Below, in pieces: positions 1-9,200 of a DNA stretch of 64,000 nucleotides; the first letter of the stretch is position 1; each line of letters opens with the position of its first letter. The translations under genes were made by a program, and so were the position numbers. The notes beneath the pieces are model-generated. The model did no database searches. It was not told the DNA's origin and saw nothing but the letters and a program-made list of their open reading frames with translations. Origin of the DNA: Mariniphaga sediminis (GTDB lineage Bacteria > Bacteroidota > Bacteroidia > Bacteroidales > Prolixibacteraceae); contig NZ_QWET01000001.1 of NCBI RefSeq assembly GCF_003573545.1, forward strand, positions 372,001 through 436,000, in the 5' to 3' direction.

Positions 1-234
1 AAGGGTAAATACAAGTTGGTTTGCACCCTTGTTGATTCACTGGAAGGTAAACACCTGTTTGCAACCTATTCGCACAGTATTTTTCGCCCGGTAGTTCCGG
101 TAAAAGAACTTTTTGAACAAATCCTGAAGATTGGGACAACCCAGCATTTTGCCATTGTAGATGGCGACTACCTGAAAGAACTTTCCATGCTTGCCGAAAT
201 GATGGGATTCGAATATTATGAGATTTTAAAGTAA
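1..234 (+). CDS. sugar isomerase, L-fucose/L-arabinose isomerase-like, C-terminal end only
   Basis: The reading frame is open from base 1 and ends at TAA 232-234, so only the last 77 residues are in the window. The tail contains HFAIVDGDYLKELSMLAEMMG, which resembles the C-terminal 'H-x-x-x-x-x-G-D' segment of the L-fucose/L-arabinose isomerase superfamily; these enzymes interconvert aldose and ketose sugars in the cytoplasm using Mn2+. The substrate cannot be read from this fragment. The gene lies 49 bases before a phosphomannose-isomerase-like gene and is followed by a ROK kinase, so the three probably form one sugar-catabolism operon. Family assignment is moderate, specificity unknown. Confidence 0.55.
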   Translation, partial: KGKYKLVCTLVDSLEGKHLFATYSHSIFRPVVPVKELFEQILKIGTTQHFAIVDGDYLKELSMLAEMMGFEYYEILK

Positions 235-283
235 TAAATTCAATTGATTATCAATTAAATAAAATTAAGAAGGAGAGACAAAA

Positions 284-2152
284 ATGAGTTTTATGTTTAA
301 CCCGTACCCCTACGACGATCCAGCAGCTATTAACAGGCCGGAACTTTCATCCGAAACAATTAATTCAATTATATCGGGAACAAAAGAAACTGCCAGCTAC
401 ATAAGTGATTTATTAATTGAGAAATTAAAGAGTAAAACAAAAAATCCGGTTATAGCATTGGAGGGTTATATCAGTACCCAATGGGAACAAACGGTAAATC
501 TAATATCGCAAAATCTTAGACAGAAATCTGTAAAAGTTAAGGCGATCAACTTTGCGAAAATTTACAAATCGGGTTCACAACTTGACGAGGAGCTTTCCTC
601 TTATTTAAAAGAAAACAGGGAAAAGGATCCGGTTTTGCTTTTTGGGAAATTGTTTAAAGGGAGTTACGAAGATTTGCTGGATAATATCAAATTAGGACAG
701 CTCGAAACCCTGTTAAAAGAAACAAAAGACAGCGATACAGGTGAAGTAACCATTATTTATGGATGTGGGTGTGCCATTCAACGCCTTCGCCCATTGTATG
801 ACTGGGTATGTTATTTTGATGTCACTCCTAAAGAAGTGATGTTACGGGCAAGAAAAGGCCTGTTTGCCAACTTAGGCGATAACCTGGCAAAACCGATTAA
901 AGCCCTGTTACGCCGGTGCTACTATGTCGATTTTGAAGTAGCAATGTATTTGCGCGGGGACTTAATTAAAAAGAGAGATATCGACTACTATATTGCAAGC
1001 ACCAATTCCGATAACCTGCAACTTATTCCGTGGACATCATTTGATAAAGTAATGTCTTCACTGGTAAAATATCCGATGCGCTGTAAGCCTGTTTACCTCG
1101 AAGGAGTTTGGGGGGGGCACTATATCAAAAGATTGCGAAACCTTCCCGCCGAGATGCGTAATTGTGCCTGGGTTTTTGATATGATTCCCCTTGAGGTTAG
1201 TATCGTTGTTGAAGCAGGAAAACAATTGCTGGAATTCCCTTTCTTTACTTTTGTGCAAACAGAGGGACCTGAACTTATGGGGCAAGATTGTGTAAATGAA
1301 TTTGGGGGATATTTCCCCATCCGTTTTAATTACGACGATTCGTACCATAGCAGCGGCAATATGTCAATCCAGTTGCATTCCGACCATAAATACAATGTCG
1401 AAAATTACGGAGAGCACTGCCGCCAGGATGAAAGTTATTATGTTATAACCACTGGACATGGAGCCAAAACGTATATTGGGTTTAACGAAGATGCCGACCC
1501 CGATGAATTCATTCGCGAAGCAAAAAAATCGGAGAAAGAGTTTACTCCTGTCGATTATCAAAAATACATCAATCATGTAGAATCAAAACCGGGCACACAG
1601 GTAATGATACCTGCCGGGACAATCCACTCATCAGGGCGCAACCAGGTGGTTTTAGAGATTGGTAGTTTAACTGTTGGCTCGTACACCTACAAAATGTACG
1701 ATTATTTGCGTGCCGATTTCGACGGAAAACCGCGTCCAATCCATACCTACCATGGCGAACGCCAATTAAGAAAAGAAAGGAAAACCCAATGGGTGAAAGA
1801 AAATCTGGTACAGGATCCGCAACTGGTGAGGAGCGGAAACGGTTGGGCAGAATATATTGTTGGTGAGCACGATCTGTTGTATTTCAGTTTGCGAAGGTTT
1901 GAATTTGAAAATTCCATTGAAGATAATACCAACGGAAAATTTCATGTACTGAACCTGGTTGATGGAGAAAAAGTAGTTATCCGGTCATTGGATAATCCGG
2001 AACTAAGCTATACCCAGAATTATCTTGATATGGTTATTGTTCCTGCCAACGTGGGGAGGTATGTCGTAAAAAATCTTGGGAATCAACCGGTATGTGTCCA
2101 TAAAACAATGCTAAAAGATGGTTTTTCCAATGAAGAGTTATTTATCGATTGA
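284..2152 (+). CDS. class I mannose-6-phosphate isomerase-like cupin protein with long N-terminal extension
   Basis: A 622-residue cytoplasmic protein. The C-terminal half (about residues 265-620) has cupin and phosphomannose isomerase hallmarks: QLHSDHKY near residue 365, the QDESYYV acidic segment about 25 residues later and PAGTIHSSGRNQVVLEIG near residue 445, which together would provide the His/Glu metal ligands. The first ~240 residues are not part of ordinary ~320-residue phosphomannose isomerases; they look like a degenerate P-loop or nucleoside-kinase-like fold, without a clear Walker A motif. It probably isomerises a phosphorylated or free sugar made by the neighbouring isomerase and kinase, but the substrate is not evident. 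A purine-rich AAGGAGAGA lies 5-13 bases before the ATG, an unusually good ribosome binding site for this phylum. The end overlaps the ROK gene by 23 bases, suggesting translational coupling. Confidence 0.75.
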   Translation: MSFMFNPYPYDDPAAINRPELSSETINSIISGTKETASYISDLLIEKLKSKTKNPVIALEGYISTQWEQTVNLISQNLRQKSVKVKAINFAKIYKSGSQLDEELSSYLKENREKDPVLLFGKLFKGSYEDLLDNIKLGQLETLLKETKDSDTGEVTIIYGCGCAIQRLRPLYDWVCYFDVTPKEVMLRARKGLFANLGDNLAKPIKALLRRCYYVDFEVAMYLRGDLIKKRDIDYYIASTNSDNLQLIPWTSFDKVMSSLVKYPMRCKPVYLEGVWGGHYIKRLRNLPAEMRNCAWVFDMIPLEVSIVVEAGKQLLEFPFFTFVQTEGPELMGQDCVNEFGGYFPIRFNYDDSYHSSGNMSIQLHSDHKYNVENYGEHCRQDESYYVITTGHGAKTYIGFNEDADPDEFIREAKKSEKEFTPVDYQKYINHVESKPGTQVMIPAGTIHSSGRNQVVLEIGSLTVGSYTYKMYDYLRADFDGKPRPIHTYHGERQLRKERKTQWVKENLVQDPQLVRSGNGWAEYIVGEHDLLYFSLRRFEFENSIEDNTNGKFHVLNLVDGEKVVIRSLDNPELSYTQNYLDMVIVPANVGRYVVKNLGNQPVCVHKTMLKDGFSNEELFID

Positions 2153-3032
2153 TGCCGGAGGTACTTTCCTGAAATCCGCTATTCTCAGTTCGCAGGGAGA
2201 AGTATTTAAGGAATCTGTATTTTTAACAGAATCATTTTCTGAAAGCTCGAAAGAACAAATATTTCGAGCTTTCAGAAATGTTATGGACAATGCATTAAGC
2301 TTTGTTGCAACCAATAAAATGGAGTTGAGTGGAGTGGGTGTTGCCTTTCCCGGTCCGTTTGATATAGAAAAGGCCACTCCGTTGATGCAACATAAATTTC
2401 AGAATCTTTATGGAATTAATCTGCGTGATGTTTTTTCTTCAATGCCAGGCTTTCCTTCCAATATTCCTATAAAATTTGTACACGATGCTAATGCTGTTTT
2501 AATTGGTGAACTATGGAAGGGAAATGCGCAGGGATATAGTAATGCAGCAGTCATTACACTCGGGACAGGGCTTGGATTTGCTATTTCGGAAGAGGGAACT
2601 GTATTACAGAATAAGATTGGCGGACCGTATTTGTCTATTTTCCAGCTCCCTTACAGAGAAGGAATCTTGGAAGATTATGCTTCCAAACGCGGATTCATAA
2701 GAATTTATCAGCAACTTACCTCTAAAATCAGCTGCAATGGGATAAAAGTATCAGATATTGGAGAATGGGCTGCAAATGGAGACAGAAATAGCCTTCTTAC
2801 TTTTCTGAAAGTTGGGGAGATATTGGGTGATTCGTTAAAAAATATTTTAAATGAAAGGAAAATTGAATGCCTGCTTTTTGGTGGTCAAATTTCCAAGTCG
2901 TTCCACTTTATGGAAGAGGGCTTGAGAACCAAATTAAAAAATACCACTTGCCTGCAAAAAATTGACGTTGTAAAAAACATCGATTATGCTGCTTTTTGGG
3001 GAGCAGTAAGTAATGTATTGCAGAATGATTGA
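2130..3032 (+). CDS. ROK-family sugar kinase
   Basis: A ~300-residue cytoplasmic kinase of the ROK (repressor/ORF/kinase) family, which phosphorylates sugars such as glucose, fructose, mannose or N-acetylhexosamines with ATP. Visible signatures are the N-terminal phosphate-binding loop SIDAGGTFLKSAI, VGVAFPGPFD, the catalytic region FVHDANAV (the Asp is the expected base) and the adenosine-binding ITLGTGLGFA. There is no N-terminal winged helix, so it is a kinase rather than a NagC-type repressor. The usual ROK zinc-binding Cys-rich motif after GTG(V/I)G is not seen. I start at ATG 2130 (MKSYLSIDAGG) rather than ATG 2118 because it places the phosphate loop at the normal distance from the start. 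It overlaps the upstream isomerase-like gene, so the two are likely co-translated. Confidence 0.8.
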   Translation: MKSYLSIDAGGTFLKSAILSSQGEVFKESVFLTESFSESSKEQIFRAFRNVMDNALSFVATNKMELSGVGVAFPGPFDIEKATPLMQHKFQNLYGINLRDVFSSMPGFPSNIPIKFVHDANAVLIGELWKGNAQGYSNAAVITLGTGLGFAISEEGTVLQNKIGGPYLSIFQLPYREGILEDYASKRGFIRIYQQLTSKISCNGIKVSDIGEWAANGDRNSLLTFLKVGEILGDSLKNILNERKIECLLFGGQISKSFHFMEEGLRTKLKNTTCLQKIDVVKNIDYAAFWGAVSNVLQND

Positions 3033-3706
3033 AATACTGAGTAACAAAAATATCGGCCTCTTCATTCCCTGCTACATCGACCAATTCTATCCGCAGGTGG
3101 GCATTGCCACACTGGAACTGTTACAGAAACTGGGACTGGACGTCCACTACCCTTTGGAGCAAACCTGTTGCGGCCAGCCCCTGGCCAACAGTGGTTCGGA
3201 AAAAGAAGCCATTCCGGTCTACAAAAACTTTGTAGGGAACTTTAGCCGGTTCGACTACGTGGTTTCCCCTTCGGGCAGTTGTGTGGACCATGTCCGGGAA
3301 CATTGCAATATCCTGGAACAGAGTGATGAAGTGGAAAGAGTGAGAAAGAACACGTTTGAACTCTGCGAATTTATCGTGGATATTTTAAATGGATGACCTG
3401 AAAATCGAATATCCGCATAAAGTAGATATCCACCAGAGCTGTCACGGGCTGAGAGGCCTGAAGCTGGGCACCCCTTCGGAACTGGTGACCGAACGTTCTT
3501 CCAAAGTACACCGGTTACTAAAAAAAGCAAAGGGAATTGAAATCATTGGCCTCGACCGGGAAGATGAATGTTGTGGTTTTGGCGGCACATTCTCAGTTTT
3601 TGAGCCCGATGTTTCTGTCAAAATGGGAAAAGACAGGCTGGAAGACCACCTGCATAACGGCGTGGAAATTATCACCGCTACCGACATGTCGTTGCCCCTG
3701 AAATAA
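3025..3706 (+). pseudogene. lutA: lutA remnant (lactate utilisation Fe-S oxidoreductase subunit), frameshifted and truncated
   Basis: LutA is a cytoplasmic subunit of the LutABC L-lactate oxidation complex and carries two CCG (cysteine-rich) domains. The first half reads from ATG 3025 to TGA 3394-3396 and includes GLFIPCYIDQFYP, TCCGQPLANSG and SPSGSCVDHVREH. The second half reads in the next frame from about 3389 and includes HQSCHGLRGL and DECCGFGGTFSV. Joining ...VDILN to DDLKIEYPHKV needs a frame change near 3385-3390. The second half also stops early: after ITATDMS the expected C-terminus is replaced by LPLK-stop at 3704-3706. The two following genes, lutB and lutC, are absent. DNA here is visibly GC-richer than its neighbours. 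A split but functional protein is unlikely because both the middle and the end are damaged. Confidence 0.8.
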
Positions 3707-4005
3707 TGACAAGTAATGGTCATTGTTCTTATCTTCCAATCTCTGGCAATGAATGGATACTGAATGATACATACCCGGATGAAAAACGGTTGCAAAATAT
3801 TTATTTATACCATGTCAAAAGAGAAGTAAAGGTTCTTTTAGCGAATTTATACCTTTCACCTGACTTTAAATTTGATAATGAGTTACGAGTCGACACCCAT
3901 CCACGTTACAGCCGTGATGGAAGAATGGTAGTAGTCGATTCTCCTCACGAAGGATATGGTAGGCAAATGTATTTATTGGATATTAGCAGAATTTTAGAAA
4001 ATTAA
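3706..4005 (+). pseudogene. C-terminal remnant of an oligogalacturonate-lyase-like / TolB-like beta-propeller protein
   Basis: A 99-codon frame with no room for an N-terminal domain. It reads GHCSYLP..EWILNDTYPD, then LYLYHV, then DTHPRYSRDGRMVVVDSPHEGYGRQMYLLDI. This pattern is typical of the last blades of Bacteroidota beta-propeller proteins annotated as oligogalacturonate lyase or TolB-like, normally 400 residues or more. The homology begins only 3-5 codons after the broken end of lutA, so the two remnants are joined by a deletion or recombination junction near 3690-3715. The ATG at 3706 overlaps the lutA stop codon but is probably coincidental. Its stop is followed after 42 bases by an rteC start codon, exactly the arrangement seen after both GH2 genes further on. 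Confidence 0.65.
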
Positions 4006-4241
4006 AATTTCAAAAAAACATAGTTTTACCATTCAAACTCAAACATCATGGATGTTAATGACCCACATCGTATTATTGAAAAATTTAAAAATACATTAGA
4101 CAAGTTACAACATACAAAAAAAATCCGCTTGCCTTAGTGGAAAAGATAGTTACTCTCTGTTCTCTGGCTCTCCTGGATTTGTTCGAGATTTTTATAACCA
4201 ATGGATTTAAAAGCCGGGAGGAAGAAATTTATTTTTTCAAA
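4004..4241 (+). repeat. repeat copy A: rteC leader plus 5' end
   Basis: This stretch matches 26443-26681 and 49811-50020 almost base for base. It contains a ~43-base leader (aaaatttc...ttaccattcaaactcaaacatc) followed by the start of an rteC gene. Homology to the intact copy stops at about 4241, after ...gaagaaatttattttttcaaa. The remaining bases up to the next promoter (about 4242-4349) show no recognisable coding content. Confidence 0.85.
4048..4241 (+). pseudogene. rteC 5' remnant A (frameshifted and truncated)
   Basis: The first codons read MDVNDPHRIIEKF, the same N-terminus as the intact RteC-like protein encoded from 26487. A deletion in the run of A residues near 4120 shifts the frame (…HTKKIRLP-stop), after which homology continues in another frame (LVEK, LCSLALLDL, FITNGFKSREEEI) until about 4241, where it ends abruptly. 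Only the first ~65 of ~283 codons are represented, so this cannot make a functional product. Confidence 0.8.
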
Positions 4242-4349
4242 CCCATAGGCAGAGTTAAGCATACATTAGCTGCTTAATTCCGCCAATGTACTATATGATA
4301 TTTACATCTATGGTTCTATGGGATTTAAAAAATTAAATCAAGAAATATA

Positions 4350-4357
4350 TATCTTTG
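4350..4357 (+). promoter_or_regulatory. candidate Bacteroidota -7 promoter box (TATCTTTG)
   Basis: TATCTTTG fits the Bacteroidota primary-sigma -7 consensus TAnnTTTG exactly and lies 32 bases before the TTG start of the first ECF sigma gene. No convincing -33 TTTG is present at the expected 19-21 base spacing, so this is a candidate only. Confidence 0.45.
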
Positions 4358-4389
4358 TTTCGTTTTCAAAAAAACTAAAATTAACCTAA

Positions 4390-4965
4390 TTGAATCCAAA
4401 AGAAAGTGAAATAGAATTAATAAAAGCTTTTAAAAAAGGTGATACTAAGGCTTTTGAAAAACTTTTTCAAAAATATCATAAAAAGTTGTTTTCCTTTTTA
4501 TTTAACTTGTTAAATTCGAAAGAAGACACTGAAGAAATCATTCAGGAAACATTCTTAAGGATATGGGAAACAAGGGAACATTTTTGGGAAGAATATCCCT
4601 TTGAATCTTTACTTTACAGGATTGCAAGGAATACCTCATTAAATTATAACCGGAAAAGGGTAAACCGTGCAATTTTTGAGAAAAATTTTAGTTTTATTGC
4701 TAATCTTTCAGCAGAATCAGCCGATCAGTACCTCCTGTTTAAAGAAACACAAAGCATAATCGAAACCATATTGAATGGATTACCTCCAAAAAGAAAAGAA
4801 ATTTTTTTGTTGCAAAAAGTTGAAGGACTTTCCAGACAGGAAATAGCCGAAAAATTACAAATCTCTGTTATTACTGTTGATCACCAGTTGTTTAAGGCAA
4901 ATAAGTACGTAAAAGATGAATTCAAAAAATTTAGCCTCTTGATGTTCAACATTCTTTTTTTATAA
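4390..4965 (+). CDS. ECF RNA polymerase sigma factor of PUL 1 (FecI-like)
   Basis: A 191-residue sigma-70 family protein of the ECF group expanded in Bacteroidota. Region 2 reads FEKLFQKYHKKLFSFLFNLLNSKEDTEEIIQETFLRIWE (residues ~20-60); region 4 reads LPPKRKEIFLLQKVEGLSRQEIAEKLQISVITVDHQLFKA (residues ~135-175) with its helix-turn-helix. The start is TTG at 4390, because no in-frame ATG lies before conserved region 2. It is followed after 70 bases by a FecR anti-sigma gene and then by an STN-containing SusC gene, so it is expected to be released when the SusC transporter senses its glycan and then to direct transcription of PUL 1. The hydrophobic C-terminal tail LLMFNILFL is common in this group. 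Confidence 0.92.
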   Translation: MNPKESEIELIKAFKKGDTKAFEKLFQKYHKKLFSFLFNLLNSKEDTEEIIQETFLRIWETREHFWEEYPFESLLYRIARNTSLNYNRKRVNRAIFEKNFSFIANLSAESADQYLLFKETQSIIETILNGLPPKRKEIFLLQKVEGLSRQEIAEKLQISVITVDHQLFKANKYVKDEFKKFSLLMFNILFL

Positions 4966-5035
4966 TTTTTTTCAATTTCGAGTGGCAGTTTTTTTTAAGT
5001 CGGGTGTATTTACTATATGAATTAAAAGCCATTTT

Positions 5036-6070
5036 ATGCCGACTGAAAGTAAAATACAACTACTGCATAAATTTTATAAAGACAGTATAACTGATCAGGA
5101 ACTAAAAGAACTCTTTTTCTGGCTGAACAGTGAGAAAGGAAGTCAGGAATACGAAAAGCTATCAAATAAAAAATGGTTATTCAGTGAATTTAAGACCATT
5201 GAGGATATTGATTCTAATATCCTTTTTTCCCGGATTGAAACAAAAATGAAGGAAAAACATATCCTGAGAAGAAAGCATTACTTGATTAGGATACGAAATG
5301 CTGCTGCTATTTTTATTTTAGGGTTGCTACTTCCAATTATTTATTACTTCGCTAATACTCCGAAAGAAACCAAGCAGCTAGTGTACCTTAAAGAATCTAT
5401 TTCAAATGAAAAAGTAAAAAAACTTATTTTACCTGACAGCACGGCCGTATGGTTAATGTCGGGAAGTACTATTAGTTATCCATCTGACTTTACTGGCAAC
5501 AAAACAAGAAATGTTAAAATATCTGGTGAAGCTTTTTTCGATGTTACCAAAGATCCTTCACATCCTTTTATTGTAAACCTTGGCGAAATAGGGGTAAAAG
5601 TTGTGGGGACAAGTTTTAATGTTATGAATTTTGGAGATGAAGAGCAAATTCAGGTGGTTTTAGAATCAGGGAAAGTTGATCTTTTTAAGGGAAAGTACAA
5701 GCCTGATAATCAATTTGTGCATCTGATCCCAGGTCAATTGGTAGCTTATAAAAAAGATAACCCGGAATTCTTGATTAGCAATGTAGATGTTACCAAATAT
5801 ACCTCGTGGACTGAAGGAATCCTTCTGTTTCATGATGATCCTTTAGTTGATGTCCTTAAAAAAATTGGGAGATGGTATAATATCGATGTTGAAATTAATG
5901 ATCCGGCAGTTTCTAATTTCCCGTTTACGGCAACCATAAAAAATGAAAATCTAGATCAAATAATAGACCTCCTTCAGTATTCAACTCCTTTTAAATATTC
6001 AGTTTCCAGATCAAATGGAGCAATCAAAAAGCTTGTAATTGAAAAAAATAATATATCAAAACCTAATTAA
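5036..6070 (+). CDS. FecR-family anti-sigma factor of PUL 1
   Basis: A 344-residue inner-membrane protein. Order of parts: an N-terminal cytoplasmic segment with helical DUF4880-like content (residues 1-85), one membrane helix (about 88-106, NAAAIFILGLLLPIIYYF), a periplasmic FecR domain (LPDSTAVWLMSGSTISYPSDF, ISGEAFFDVTKDPSHPFIV, VVGTSFNVMNF) and a C-terminal DUF4974 domain (ILLFHDDPLVDVLKKIGRWYNIDVEI, FTATIKNENLDQIIDLL). It would hold the upstream sigma factor at the membrane and contact the STN domain of the downstream SusC protein in the periplasm. All expected parts are present and length is normal. Confidence 0.92.
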   Translation: MPTESKIQLLHKFYKDSITDQELKELFFWLNSEKGSQEYEKLSNKKWLFSEFKTIEDIDSNILFSRIETKMKEKHILRRKHYLIRIRNAAAIFILGLLLPIIYYFANTPKETKQLVYLKESISNEKVKKLILPDSTAVWLMSGSTISYPSDFTGNKTRNVKISGEAFFDVTKDPSHPFIVNLGEIGVKVVGTSFNVMNFGDEEQIQVVLESGKVDLFKGKYKPDNQFVHLIPGQLVAYKKDNPEFLISNVDVTKYTSWTEGILLFHDDPLVDVLKKIGRWYNIDVEINDPAVSNFPFTATIKNENLDQIIDLLQYSTPFKYSVSRSNGAIKKLVIEKNNISKPN

Positions 6071-6107
6071 AATTAAATGCCTATGAAATATTACTAAACT
6101 GAAAAAA

Positions 6108-6125
6108 GGAGATGAAACCATCTCC
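6108..6125 (+). promoter_or_regulatory. hairpin between fecR and susC (PUL 1)
   Basis: A perfect 7-base stem ggagatg/catctcc with an AAAC loop, 38 bases after the fecR stop and 84 bases before the susC start. It is not followed by a T tract. PUL 2 has a different hairpin at the equivalent place, suggesting a shared role such as attenuation, mRNA processing or setting the fecR/susC expression ratio. Confidence 0.5.
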
Positions 6126-6209
6126 CTTCTTGTAATTCATGCCTTTCCTAATTACCAGTCAGCGAAAGGCACAAATAATTCGAACAATAATTCAAATCGT
6201 TACAAAATT

Positions 6210-9200
6210 ATGAAAAAAAACAATTGTTTAATTGTTTCTATGCTCTTTTGGGCTTGGAAACGCAAATTAGTATTTGTTATGAGATTGACCTTTTCGATAT
6301 GTTTGCTTTCTGTATTGCAATCATTTGCGATTAGCACCTTCTCGCAAAATTCTAAGTTGAGCATCAAACAGGAAAATATTAGTGTTGAAAGTGTAATACA
6401 GTTAATTCAAGACCAAACAGACTATCACTTCATGTATAGTGGTTTGGTAGTAGATGTTAAGAGAACTGTTGATCTGAACATAAAAAGGAAATCAGTTCCT
6501 GAAATTCTTGAAGTAGTTTTTAAAAATACAGATGTTACTTACAAAATTAATGGGCAATTAATAGCCCTAAATACTGTTAGGAAGAATTCTTCAGCGTTTT
6601 TTCAAAAACAAAATGTTAAAATTTCCGGTCGCGTATCTGACTCTTCCGGCTCTCCCCTCCCCGGTGTAACCGTTGTAATTAAAGGTACCACCAATGGTAC
6701 GGTAACGAATGTAGATGGGGAGTATTCACTTACAAATGTTTCTGAGGATGCTACGCTGGTGTTTTCGTTTGTGGGGATGAAGCCACAGGAAATACCTGTG
6801 GCTGGAAAAGCATCAATCAATGTAGTGATGGCAGAAGAGACATTTGGTATTGATGAAGTGGTTGCCATTGGATATGGAACCCAGAAAAAAGTAAATGTGA
6901 TAGGTTCTGTTGCTCAAGTGGAAAGTGATGCTTTAACAGCAGCTCCTGTCTCTAATGTCTCTAATAGTTTGGCTGCCAGGATGCCTGGGGTTATTGTTCA
7001 ACAAAGAAGTGGTGAACCTGGTAATAACAGTGCCGGAATTTTAATTAGGGGAAAAAGTACTTTAGGAAACAACAGCCCTTTGATAATTGTAGACGGAATT
7101 CAGGGACGGGATATTAATTCTTTAAATGCAGAAGATATTCAAAGTATATCGGTCCTTAAAGATGCTTCGGCGGCAATATACGGAGCGAGAGCAGCTAATG
7201 GGGTTATCCTTGTAACGACAAAAGAAGGTCAGATTAATAAGCCAATATCTTTAACATATGGATTTTATCAGGGATATAATACACCCACTATGTTGCCAGA
7301 AATGGCCGATGCATCAACATATGCTCAAATGGTTCGCGAAGCACAAGGTTATTTGGGCACAAATGAAGAAAATATGTTATTTTCCGAATCAGATATAGAA
7401 AAATTTAAATCAGGAGAGTATATCTGGACACATCCCAATACAGATGCTTATAAAGAAGCCCTTGCTAAATTTAGTGGAATAGATCATCATTCTTTAATAA
7501 TTCAAGGGGGGACAAATGTAGTGGAGTATTATGGTTCATTGGGGACACAACACGAAGACGGGATCTATAAAAATAATGCTACCTCTTTTAATAGGTATAA
7601 CTATAAAATGAATTTAGATTTCAAGGTTAATGAATATATAAATATTGGCCTTTATACAAATGGCATAAAAGAAAATAAGGTATATCCGACAATGGATACA
7701 TGGACGATATTTTCATCAATACAGAATTTTCGCCCTACAGATTTTATGGAATGGCCAAATGGGTTTCCTGGTCCTGATGTTGGACATGGTTACCAACCCA
7801 AGGTAATGACAGGCTTTGAATATGGGAGTAATAAAAATGAAATGCATAGAAGCTACAATACTCTTTCTGCAAATGTTAAGGTTCCATGGATAGATGGTTT
7901 GTCTTTATCTGGTACTTATTCGTATGACAAGCGCTATAGTAAAAACAAAAAATTTGAAACTCCATATACTCTTTATAGTTTAGATAAGGTTGCATATTTT
8001 GCTGCAGGATATACAGGGAAAGAAGATGGAGCAGATTTTCTTGTGCCTACAGTTGCAAATATACCGGAACCCAGGTTAACAGATTCCTTTAACGATTATA
8101 AAAATATATCAACTTTTTTAAAGGTTGATTATACAAAAACTTTTAATGATGTTCATAATTTTAGTGCTTTTATCGCATATGAAAGTTTTGAGACCGACAA
8201 TGAAGGAATTAGTGCATTTCGCAGGTATTTTATTTCTGACCAAATTCCATACCTGTTCGCCGGGGGAACCGACCAGCAAAATATATCTAGTTCTGTTGGG
8301 CTCGATGCCTCTGTTAATTATTTTGGACGCTTAAGTTATAATTATAACGATACTTACTTACTCCAGTTTACATTTCGTAGAGATGGTTCACTTAGGTTCT
8401 CTGAAGAAAGTGGCAGATGGGGCAACTTCCCGAGTATAATTGTTGGCTATAGGCCATCTAATCAAGATTGGTGGAAAGATAATATTGGATTCATCAATTA
8501 TTTCAAACTTAAAGCTTCGTATGGCCAATTAGGGAACGATTTAATTTCTCCTTTTCAGTATTTAGCTTCATATAAATTTTCAGGAGGTTGGGTGCAGGAC
8601 GGAAGCAGGAATTATATTCCGGGGTTAGTTCAAACTGGCGTGCCAAATCCTTTAATAACTTGGGAAGTTGCTAATATGTATAATATTGGATGGGAATCTC
8701 AGTTTTTAAACAGCAAAATGACCTTTGATACTGATTTTTTTTATGAAAGGCGAAGTAATATTTTGGTAAAAAGACAGGCATCTGTACCAGATTATTCAGG
8801 AATAACACTTCCGGATGAAAATTTTGGTATTGTCGATAATAAGGGGGTCGAATTAAATCTTGGATATAGAGATAAAATTGGGGATCTGTATTACAACATC
8901 AATGGTAATTTTTCCTTTGCAAGGAATAAGATTATAGAATATGATGAGCCTAAGCGCAATGTCTCCTGGCAACAAAGAACCGGATATCCCCAAGGAGCTG
9001 AATTGGTTTATCATGCAATAGGTGTTTTTAAAGATGAGGCCCATGTAAATTCTTATCCACATGTGGAGGGGGCTATTCCCGGAGATCTGATACTCGAAGA
9101 CTTTGATGAGGATGGTAAGATAACAGCTGATGACCAGATTTTACTTAATATGACAAGAGATCCTGAGATTACATATGGTGCTTCCTTTGATGTTGAATAT

